Source: an uncultured Prevotellaceae bacterium
GTDB taxonomy: Bacteria > Bacteroidota > Bacteroidia > Bacteroidales > Muribaculaceae
Assembly (NCBI GenBank): GCA_937904375.1
Contig: CALDIG010000121.1
Location: 1-9,990, forward strand
Direction of reading: 5' to 3'
DNA length: 9,990 nucleotides
Part shown: positions 1 to 5,245 of the stretch, one piece after another
Layout: each line of letters begins with the position of its first letter
Numbering within the stretch: the stretch's first letter is position 1
Program-made: the position numbers and the translations under genes
The notes under the pieces: model-generated
The model's database searches: none
What the model saw: only the letters and a program-made list of their open reading frames with translations
What the model was told of the DNA's origin: nothing

Positions 1-8
1 CCCCTAGG

Positions 9-45
9 AGAGGATTCAGGAGCAATCTTGAGTCCTCTTTTTTTT
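9..45 (+). terminator. Rho-independent terminator of an upstream gene
   Basis: Bases 9-18 (AGAGGATTCA) pair with 29-38 (TGAGTCCTCT) as a 10-bp stem with one G-U pair and a 10-base loop. A run of eight T residues (38-45) follows at once. This is the classic intrinsic terminator layout for + strand transcription, so the gene it ends must lie upstream of the window. Confidence 0.8.
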
Positions 46-46
46 A

Positions 47-88
47 ATTCACAATTCACAATGCATAATGCACAATTCATAATGCGTA
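47..88. repeat. Degenerate heptamer array, consensus ATTCACA/ATGCATA
   Basis: Six consecutive 7-base units fit the pattern AT(T/G)C(A/G)(C/T)A with no indel. The array starts directly after the terminator T-run and runs up to the IS66 remnant. The same consensus recurs at 4750-4777, right after pdxB. Function unknown. Confidence 0.8.
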
Positions 89-92
89 ATCG

Positions 93-230
93 CCACCTCT
101 TCCCATCACCTGGAACAGCACCCTAAGCCCAACCATTCTCACTTGTCTGCATAGCGTGTTCACGCCCTTGCTCATGTCTGTATGGGTGCTGCGCCATCAC
201 GATGCGGTTGCTCTCATTCAGATTAAACAT
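93..230 (-). pseudogene. tnpB: IS66-type tnpB (accessory ORF) remnant, frameshifted
   Basis: Read on the minus strand from ATG at 230-228, the frame gives MFNLNESNRIVMAQHP and then loses its frame, reaching a stop at 125-123. Changing frame at about 181 restores the family motif TDMSKGVNTLCRQVR and then VGL. A second change near 122 gives a PGD match to the usual P..GD. The N-terminal pattern of IS66-family TnpB proteins in Bacteroidetes is close to this (NLNE.NRIVMAQHPTDM..GVN.LC.QVR..GL.P..GDVYIF, from memory). Only about 45 of roughly 115 codons remain, with at least two frameshifts, and the IS66 transposase gene itself is absent, so this is a dead insertion-sequence fragment. The overlapping + strand frame at 156-533 has no recognisable protein features. 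Confidence 0.65.
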
Positions 231-600
231 GGCTTTTTACCGCAAAAGATAAGGCGACAAATAATTCAGCTCACGCCGGATTTTTTCGGATGCTTATTAT
301 GGGCAAATCCTCCACGCTATGCTTTGTTAAAGAAGCAGCGAATTGAGTTCATCGAAAAGCATGCTTGGGCAGGAATTTTAAATAACTTGCCGACGACAAT
401 TTCAACTCTTGTTACAAAATTCGTACCAATTCGTTTAATTGGTGTGCTGATTTATTGCGGCGATTTTGGTGATATTTCGTGTGAATTGGTGGTTTGGCAA
501 GATTGTGTAGTTGTTTCTAGTCGTTTTTGGTAGTTTGATTATTTTTTTTGTGGTTGTTGAAAATTAGTGTGAATAGGGTGGTATATTTCGTTAAAAAGGA
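231..600. other. AT-rich stretch without recognisable gene
   Basis: I read both strands. The + frame open over 156-533 ends in a low-complexity, non-protein-like sequence. The - frames upstream of the tnpB remnant, where IS66 tnpA would lie, contain stops and no helix-turn-helix pattern that I recognise. A short inverted repeat (ACCAATT / AATTGGT, 425-443) is the only local structure seen. It may be further insertion-sequence debris or simply the region upstream of the rlmL promoter. Confidence 0.5.
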
Positions 601-601
601 C

Positions 602-609
602 TACCTTTG
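602..609 (+). promoter_or_regulatory. Bacteroidetes -7 promoter box for rlmL
   Basis: TACCTTTG matches the Bacteroidetes -7 consensus TAnnTTTG and is followed by CAG, as at the two other promoters here. No good TTTG lies 19-21 bases upstream, so the -33 element is weak or absent. Transcription would start around 614-618, giving a leader of about 160 bases before the rlmL ATG. Confidence 0.55.
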
Positions 610-617
610 CAGTGTAA

Positions 618-654
618 TTCAAATTCTGAAGTGCCCATCACTTCAGAATTTGAA
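618..654 (+). promoter_or_regulatory. Perfect 16-bp hairpin at the 5' end of the rlmL leader
   Basis: Bases 618-633 (TTCAAATTCTGAAGTG) are the exact reverse complement of 639-654, with a 5-base loop (CCCAT). The hairpin begins a few bases after the expected transcription start and is not followed by a T-run, so it does not look like a terminator. It could stabilise the mRNA 5' end or be a protein-binding site. Confidence 0.7.
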
Positions 655-735
655 GGTTAGAGGTTAGCACTTAGAGAAACGACCTCGTCACAGAATGTTC
701 ATGTATTCTCTAAACACTAAACTCTAAACATTAAA
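655..735. repeat. Inverted pair of heptamer arrays (GGTTAGA / CTCTAAA)
   Basis: Three 7-base units of the GGTTAGA type occupy 655-675, and four of the CTCTAAA type occupy 708-735. The second set is roughly the reverse complement of the first, and TTAGAGAA (671-678) pairs exactly with TTCTCTAA (706-713). The leader could fold into a long imperfect stem-loop. The same TTTAGAG-type unit occurs in direct orientation before pdxB (3649-3676). Confidence 0.7.
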
Positions 736-777
736 CGTCCAGTTTAACTGGAATAACTAAAACATATTGAGACAATT

Positions 778-2469
778 ATGAGTGAGACATTTGAAATGGT
801 TGCTAAGACCTTCCAGGGGCTGGAGGGCGTGTTGAGTGATGAACTGACGGCGCTTGGCGCGCAGGATGTGGTGCAGGGCCGCCGCATGGTATCGTTCAAG
901 GGCGACAAGGAGATGATGTATAAGGCGAACTTCTGCCTTCGCACGGCGTTGCGGGTGCTAAAGCCCATCCACAAGTTCACATCTGCCGATGCCGACGACC
1001 TCTATGAGCAGGTGAAGCAGTTCCCTTGGGAGGAAATCATGACCGAGAGCAGCACGTTCTCGATTGACAGCACCGTGTATAGCGAATCGTTCAAGCACTC
1101 ACGCTTTGTCACCTACCGTGTGAAAGACGGCATCGCCGACTATTTCATGGAGCATTGCGGCCGTCGTCCGTCAATACGTCTCAATTCCCCCGACTACCAA
1201 TTAAATGTACACATCAGCGGCAATGATGTGACCATCTCGCTCGACTCGTCGGGCGAGCCGCTCTACAAGCGTGGGTGGCGCGTAGCGCAGACCGACGCGC
1301 CCATCAACGAGGTGCTGGCGGCGGGCATAATCAAGCTCAGCGGCTGGGACGGCGAGAGCAACTTCGTGGACCCTATGTGCGGCTCGGGCACATTCCTGAT
1401 TGAGGCCGCTTTGATAGCCGCCAACATCAACCCAGGCGTGTATCGTCAGGAATATGCCTTCCAGAAGTGGCCCGACTATGATGCCGATATTTTTGAAGCC
1501 ATCTATAACGACGACAGCGGTGAGCGTGAGTTCACCCACAAGATTTACGGCTACGACATTCTGGGCAAGGCAGTTGCCGCCAGCAACGCCAATATCAAGA
1601 ATGCGGGTCTCACGCAATATATAGAAGTGGAGCGCGTGCCGCTCGAGGAGCAGGAGACGGCCCCCGAGAAGGGTGTGCTCATCACCAATCCGCCTTATGG
1701 CGAGCGCCTCACCAGCGACGACTTGCCGCAGCTCTATGCCACCCTGGGCACCAAGCTCAAGAAGGTGTTCATAGGCTACGACTGCTGGCTCATCGTGGGC
1801 GCCAACAAGGAGCTTATCGACAATTTGGGTCTCAAGGCTTCGCTGCATTATCCGCTGCTCAATGGCGACATCGAGTGCGAGCTGCGAGAGTATGTGATTT
1901 TTGACGGCAGCTTCGACGATATGCGCCGCAAGGGCGGCAGCATCAAGAACACCGAGTTCCGCGCCAGCGACAAACCCGAATATCCACATCGTGACAAGGA
2001 CGACAAGCCACGTCACGACCGAGACGATAAGCCTCGCCGCGACAAGGACGACAAGCCACACAGTGAGTACAAGCGTGGAGACCGCCGTGAGGGTGGCATC
2101 AAGCGTAGTGGAGAGCGTGGAGAGCGTGGAGAGCGCCGTGGCGGTGGCTTCAAGCGCGATGGTGAGCGCGGTGATCGCAGCTTCAAGCGTGGTGGAGAGC
2201 GTGGCGACCGCGGCGTGAACACCATGCGCAAGCACCGCGAGGATGGCGAGCGTGGCGAGAACCCCATGCGCGAGCGTGAAGACGGCACCCGCGTTTATCG
2301 CACCGACCGATATGCCGAGGGCGAGAGTCGTGATGGTCGTCCCCCACGCCGCACCTTCTCGTTTCACGGTCCGCGCCTGGGCGAAGACAAAGAGCGCCCT
2401 GTGTTCAAAGGCCGCCGCAACGGCTGGAAACGCCGCGACGCGACCGCCGGCGACGGAGGCGAGGAGTAA
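778..2469 (+). CDS. rlmL: THUMP-domain 23S rRNA guanine-N2 methyltransferase (RlmL-like) with RG-rich tail
   Basis: This is an RNA methyltransferase of the RlmL N-half type, which transfers methyl from S-adenosylmethionine to N2 of a 23S rRNA guanine (m2G2445 in E. coli, from family knowledge). Residues about 45-155 form the THUMP RNA-binding region. The UPF0020 methylase domain spans about 165-375, with SAM motif I DPMCGSGTF (198-206), GYD (258-260) and the catalytic NPPY (304-307). It matches only the RlmL half of the E. coli RlmKL fusion. From about residue 400 to 550 there is a hydrophilic low-complexity tail of DKDDKP repeats followed by RGG/RGD/FKR repeats, which look like an RNA-binding extension. 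ATG at 778 fits the family N-terminus (ETFEMVAKTFQGLE). No Shine-Dalgarno is seen. The gene is preceded by a promoter and a structured leader. The methyltransferase call is firm; the exact target base is inferred. Confidence 0.92.
   Translation: MSETFEMVAKTFQGLEGVLSDELTALGAQDVVQGRRMVSFKGDKEMMYKANFCLRTALRVLKPIHKFTSADADDLYEQVKQFPWEEIMTESSTFSIDSTVYSESFKHSRFVTYRVKDGIADYFMEHCGRRPSIRLNSPDYQLNVHISGNDVTISLDSSGEPLYKRGWRVAQTDAPINEVLAAGIIKLSGWDGESNFVDPMCGSGTFLIEAALIAANINPGVYRQEYAFQKWPDYDADIFEAIYNDDSGEREFTHKIYGYDILGKAVAASNANIKNAGLTQYIEVERVPLEEQETAPEKGVLITNPPYGERLTSDDLPQLYATLGTKLKKVFIGYDCWLIVGANKELIDNLGLKASLHYPLLNGDIECELREYVIFDGSFDDMRRKGGSIKNTEFRASDKPEYPHRDKDDKPRHDRDDKPRRDKDDKPHSEYKRGDRREGGIKRSGERGERGERRGGGFKRDGERGDRSFKRGGERGDRGVNTMRKHREDGERGENPMREREDGTRVYRTDRYAEGESRDGRPPRRTFSFHGPRLGEDKERPVFKGRRNGWKRRDATAGDGGEE
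1984..2230 (+). repeat. Coding tandem repeats in the rlmL tail
   Basis: The DNA repeats imperfectly here. Three units of about 21 bases encode DKDDKP(R/H)-type heptapeptides (about residues 406-427). A longer run of 9- to 24-base units encodes GERGER, RGGERGDR and FKRGG (about residues 440-480). The repeats keep the frame and create long spurious frames on the other strand. Confidence 0.75.
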
Positions 2470-2498
2470 GTGTTAAGTAAAAACATAAAGAACTTGGA

Positions 2499-2605
2499 GG
2501 GCGCTTCGCTTAAAATTTTATTAAAATTGTTTTGAAAATTTCATATCTTGCTTCAACTTAATTTTAATTTCAATTTTCATTTAATTTTAAGCACGCAGTG
2601 CGCCC
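2499..2605. repeat. 107-bp imperfect inverted repeat with phased A-tracts
   Basis: GGGCGC (2499-2504) and GCGCCC (2600-2605) bound the element. Inside, the arms are mirror images: AAAATT at 2512, 2523 and 2535, and AATTTT at 2560, 2572 and 2583. The tracts are spaced 11-12 bases apart on each side. The element fills most of the 173-bp gap between rlmL and the next gene. It could be a bidirectional terminator, a bent-DNA site or a palindromic repeat element. Confidence 0.7.
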
Positions 2606-2642
2606 ATCGAGCATATAACACAAAAAATCCCTAAACTAAGTT

Positions 2643-3635
2643 TTGGCAAAGAAAGGCAGTTACATAGTAGATTATTTCAACAATCGCGGCTTTTTTGGGC
2701 TGTCGCTGCTGATTCTTGTCATCTTGTCGGTGATTGCGAGCGGCAATTTCGAGGTGCCGCAGCGCGGCTATGGCACGTTGCACAATATCGCCGACTGGAT
2801 ATCGGGTAGCGGTGACACCTCGTGCTTTGTGGCTGTGCTGTGCAATATCGTGACAGGCGTGCTGCTCGTCACGCTCAACATCATGTACCGCTACATCAAG
2901 ACCTACAACTGCTTTGTCTTCGCGTCGGTCTTTGTTTTGCTTCAAGGAGCCAATCCTTTTTTGAGCACCCGCTTTTTTGCCGGCACGGCGATGTGCCTGG
3001 TCGTGGTAATCGCACTGTTCTTTCTCTTTGACCTCTACGGCAAGCAGCAGATGGCGTCGCAAGGAGTGTTCCTGATAATGGCGTTGCTGTCGTTCTTCTC
3101 GATGTATCACTATGTGTTCCTGCTGCTTGTGCCGCTGTTTATAGTGGGTTTTGCCTATATGCGCGCGTTAAATGTGCGCGCCGTGCTGGCGATAATTTTT
3201 GGTCTCGTCACCCCTTACTGGATAGCCTTAGGCACAGGTCTTGAGAGTATATCCTCGTTTAATGCCCCTGAGCTGTCATTGGTGTGGACCAGCGTGCCGT
3301 CCTATCCAGGCAAGAGTTGGGCGATCTCGGTGGCTATCGCCATCACCGCTTTTACTGTGGTGCTCACCGTGAGCAACTTCAAGACGATGCTCAACTACAG
3401 CGTGCATGTGCGAGCCTACAACAACTTCTTCGTGGCACTGTCGGTCTTTGTGTTGCTGATGATGCTGGTGGATTATAACGATTTCCTATTCTATATGCCG
3501 CTGATGAATATGTGTTTTGCCATCCAATTCGGACATTGGTATGTTATCACCCGGCACGAGACACGTCAGCCAGTGACGATGTGGCTAATGGTGGCGATGC
3601 TCACAATATATATCGTGGCATTGGTTATAGTGTGA
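2643..3635 (+). CDS. Polytopic inner-membrane protein of unknown function
   Basis: I do not recognise this 330-residue protein with certainty. It has about nine or ten hydrophobic segments, near residues 16-33, 53-72, 76-91, 96-111, 115-145, 154-175, 207-226, 244-262, 264-280 and 311-330, so it is an integral membrane protein with no visible soluble domain. The N-terminus (KKGSYIVDYFNNRG) is short and basic, with no cleavable signal peptide. The start is TTG at 2643: a stop codon lies two codons upstream, and the first in-frame ATG is far inside the hydrophobic core. It may belong to the DUF6427-type membrane families of Bacteroidetes, but that is a guess from size and hydrophobicity pattern. 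It lies 173 bp after rlmL and 47 bp before pdxB, so it may be co-transcribed with pdxB. Confidence 0.8.
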   Translation: MAKKGSYIVDYFNNRGFFGLSLLILVILSVIASGNFEVPQRGYGTLHNIADWISGSGDTSCFVAVLCNIVTGVLLVTLNIMYRYIKTYNCFVFASVFVLLQGANPFLSTRFFAGTAMCLVVVIALFFLFDLYGKQQMASQGVFLIMALLSFFSMYHYVFLLLVPLFIVGFAYMRALNVRAVLAIIFGLVTPYWIALGTGLESISSFNAPELSLVWTSVPSYPGKSWAISVAIAITAFTVVLTVSNFKTMLNYSVHVRAYNNFFVALSVFVLLMMLVDYNDFLFYMPLMNMCFAIQFGHWYVITRHETRQPVTMWLMVAMLTIYIVALVIV

Positions 3636-3648
3636 TAATTCACTTTAA

Positions 3649-3676
3649 GTTTAGAGGTTAGAGTTTAGTGTTTAGA
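3649..3676. repeat. Heptamer array, consensus GTTTAGA, before pdxB
   Basis: Four 7-base units (GTTTAGA, GGTTAGA, GTTTAGT and GTTTAGA) end 6 bases before the pdxB ATG. Its AGAGGA end could act as a weak Shine-Dalgarno sequence. It is the reverse complement of the array at 708-735. Confidence 0.8.
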
Positions 3677-3682
3677 GGATTG

Positions 3683-4750
3683 ATGAAGATAGTTGCCGAT
3701 AGCAAAATCCCTTATCTCAATGGTATTCTTGAGCAAGTGGCGCAGGAAGTGCTCTATGTGCCTGGCACAGAGATTACCAGCGATGTGGTGCGTGACGCCA
3801 GTGTGCTGCTCACCCGCACCCGCACCCGCTGCGACAGCGCGTTGCTCAACGGCAGCAAGGTGGAGTTCATAGGCACCGCAACCATCGGCACCGACCATAT
3901 CGACCTCGATTATTGCCGCAGCCACGGTATCACGGTGGTCAACGCCCCGGGCTGCAACGCCCCGGCGGTGGCGCAATGGGTACACGCCACTATCCTGCAG
4001 TGGATGCAGGCTAATAATGTGGCGCATCCCGTCACGCTAGGCGTGGTGGGCGTGGGCCATGTGGGAAGCATCGTGGCGCGCTGGGCACAGCAATTAGGCT
4101 ACCGCATTTTGCTCAACGACCCGCCTCTCGCAGAGTGCTACGCACGGGGATTGGGGGTTGGGGATTGGGGATCGGGGAACGACCTCTCTACTCTCCACTC
4201 TCCACTCTCCACTGAAAATCACTCTCCACTCTATACTCACCACCGCTTACAGCGCGAGTGTGACATCATCACTTTCCACACGCCGCTGACTAAGGATGGC
4301 AAGTACCCCACTTGGCACTTGTGCGACGAGGCTTTCCTGAAGGGGTTGAAACACTGCAAACTGATTCTCAACGCCGCGCGTGGGGCGGTGTGTGACAACG
4401 AGGCATTGCTGCGCTGGCAGGGCGACGTGGCACTCGACTGCTGGGAACATGAGCCAGCGATTAACCGAGACTTGCTCGACAAAGCCTTTGTGGCGACCCC
4501 GCACATCGCCGGCTATAGCCGTCAGGGCAAAATGCGAGGCACAACAATGGTGATAGAGGCATTAAATCGTCACTTCGGCTGGCGCTTGCCTGTGCCTGAG
4601 GTTGAAAAACCCCTGCTCGGCGCAACCCATATCACCCCACAGCTCATAATGGATAGTTACAATCCCCTCCACGACACCGCTGCCCTTAAAGCGACACCTA
4701 GCCTGTTTGAATCCCTGCGCAACAACTACCCCCTGCGCGAGGAGGTTTGA
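3683..4750 (+). CDS. pdxB: 4-phosphoerythronate dehydrogenase
   Basis: This enzyme oxidises 4-phospho-D-erythronate in the DXP-dependent pathway to pyridoxal 5'-phosphate (family knowledge). ATG at 3683 gives 355 residues starting MKIVADSKIPY, the canonical PdxB N-terminus; an upstream GTG at 3668 lies inside a repeat array and is not preferred. Visible features are GTATIGTDHID (65-74), APGCNAPAV (88-96), the Rossmann loop GVGHVG (123-128), an acidic residue after strand 2 (D146), TFHTPL (197-202), R233 in AARGAV, E257 in WEHEP and H274 in TPHIAGYS (the expected Arg/Glu/His set), and a C-terminal PdxB dimerisation segment ending LRNNYPLREE. Residues about 155-187 are odd: two heptamer DNA arrays lie in frame between DPP and the TFHTPL strand, making this loop about 25 residues longer than in E. 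coli. The catalytic residues are intact, so I expect activity, though this is untested. Confidence 0.9.
   Translation: MKIVADSKIPYLNGILEQVAQEVLYVPGTEITSDVVRDASVLLTRTRTRCDSALLNGSKVEFIGTATIGTDHIDLDYCRSHGITVVNAPGCNAPAVAQWVHATILQWMQANNVAHPVTLGVVGVGHVGSIVARWAQQLGYRILLNDPPLAECYARGLGVGDWGSGNDLSTLHSPLSTENHSPLYTHHRLQRECDIITFHTPLTKDGKYPTWHLCDEAFLKGLKHCKLILNAARGAVCDNEALLRWQGDVALDCWEHEPAINRDLLDKAFVATPHIAGYSRQGKMRGTTMVIEALNRHFGWRLPVPEVEKPLLGATHITPQLIMDSYNPLHDTAALKATPSLFESLRNNYPLREEV
4147..4181. repeat. Heptamer array GGGATTG inside pdxB
   Basis: Five 7-base units (GGGATTG, GGGGTTG, GGGATTG, GGGATCG and GGGAACG) lie without interruption in the coding sequence. GGGATCG and GGGAACG are shared with or close to units of the array at 7692-7740 in the queC-queD gap. 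Confidence 0.85.
4184..4242. repeat. Heptamer array CTCTCCA inside pdxB
   Basis: Seven units of the CTCTCCA type (4184-4211 and 4222-4242) are split by a 10-base spacer (4212-4221). With the array at 4147-4181 and a 2-base joint, the block is 96 bp, which is 32 codons and therefore in frame. Confidence 0.85.
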
Positions 4751-4777
4751 TTCACAATTCATAATACACGATGCACA
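4750..4777. repeat. Heptamer array ATTCACA/ATGCACA after pdxB
   Basis: Four units start at the last base of the pdxB stop codon. The consensus is the same as at 47-88, about 4.7 kb away. Confidence 0.75.
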
Positions 4778-4805
4778 ATTGGGCTGCTACTGAACGCCAT
4801 GCTTG

Positions 4806-4820
4806 TGGCGCAAAGCGCCA
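4806..4820. repeat. Short GC-rich hairpin
   Basis: TGGCGC and GCGCCA are separated by three A residues. No T-run follows, so it is not a convincing terminator. Similar GCGC-N-GCGC pieces occur at 8139-8151 and 8225-8237. Confidence 0.5.
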
Positions 4821-4858
4821 ACAACGCACACTCTGGAGAAGTAATATAATGAAAGAAT

Positions 4859-4917
4859 AGGTAGATATTTCAACTTTTATCAAGAAAATTTGGATATAAG
4901 AGAAGAAATATCTACCT
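4859..4917. promoter_or_regulatory. Inverted repeat in the hipBA control region, likely HipB operator
   Basis: AGGTAGATATTTC (4859-4871) is the exact reverse complement of 4905-4917, with a 33-bp spacer. The right arm covers the start of the -7 box. Between the arms, TATC (4878-4881) and GATA (4893-4896) flank the -33 box, recalling the TATCC-N8-GGATA operators of E. coli hipBA. HipB-type antitoxins repress their own operons, so an autoregulatory site is the best reading. The role is inferred; the repeat is directly visible. Confidence 0.6.
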
Positions 4918-4920
4918 TTG
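4889..4920 (+). promoter_or_regulatory. hipBA promoter (-33 TTTG, -7 TACCTTTG)
   Basis: TTTG at 4889-4892 and TACCTTTG at 4913-4920 are 20 bases apart, a close match to the Bacteroidetes promoter consensus. Transcription should start a few bases after 4920, which is at or within a few bases of the hipB ATG at 4925. Confidence 0.75.
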
Positions 4921-4924
4921 CAGC

Positions 4925-5245
4925 ATGCTTGAAGATTATGATATTTACGAGAAATCAAATCCTGACTTTGTGATTGCGCTAGGAAAGCGTTTTCGTGACT
5001 ATCGGTTGAAGAGCCGCATGACACAAAAGGAAGTCTCGGAGCAGGCGGGGGTGAGTGTGTTCACCATTCGTGCTTTCGAGACAGGGAGAGCTATGAACAT
5101 CACTATGAGCAATTTTATCGCACTGCTGCGGGCAATAGGTTATCTGGAAGAAATAGAAAAACTCCTGCCGCCCTTGCCCATCGACCCGCAGTTGCTCCTA
5201 AAATTACAAAAGAAATCCCCTAAACGAGTTAGACATGGAAAATAA
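4925..5245 (+). CDS. hipB: HipB-family antitoxin, HTH transcriptional regulator
   Basis: This small 106-residue protein has a Cro/C1-type helix-turn-helix at about residues 20-75; the recognition part is TQKEVSEQAGVSVFTIRAFE (33-52). By family knowledge it neutralises HipA and represses the operon through operator sites upstream. The tail is basic (KKSPKRVRHGK) and may contact DNA or HipA. ATG at 4925 gives the 15-residue N-terminal extension I recall in Bacteroides relatives. A GTG at 4970 just before the HTH is a possible alternative, since the promoter lies so close that the mRNA may be almost leaderless at 4925. The last 11 bases overlap hipA, indicating translational coupling. Confidence 0.88.
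   Translation: MLEDYDIYEKSNPDFVIALGKRFRDYRLKSRMTQKEVSEQAGVSVFTIRAFETGRAMNITMSNFIALLRAIGYLEEIEKLLPPLPIDPQLLLKLQKKSPKRVRHGK

Noticed and set aside
156..533. Open + strand frame of 125 codons in the upstream gap
   Set aside because: It overlaps the IS66 tnpB remnant on the other strand, has no promoter at the start and no recognisable domain, and ends in low-complexity sequence. It is chance or decayed DNA.
1984..2230. Tandem repeats as a CRISPR or intergenic satellite
   Set aside because: They lie in the rlmL reading frame and encode a coherent DKDDKP / RGG-type tail.
1201..2367. Long open frame on the - strand (388 codons) opposite rlmL
   Set aside because: It lies wholly within rlmL, has an Ala/Leu/Thr-rich composition that mirrors the repetitive RG/DK tail, and shows no domain. 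It is a shadow of a GC-rich gene.
3668..3682. pdxB start at GTG 3668
   Set aside because: It lies inside the GTTTAGA heptamer array; the ATG at 3683 begins the conserved N-terminus MKIVADSKIPY.
4806..4820. Terminator after pdxB
   Set aside because: The 6-bp GC hairpin has no following T-run and lies within a region of similar short palindromes.
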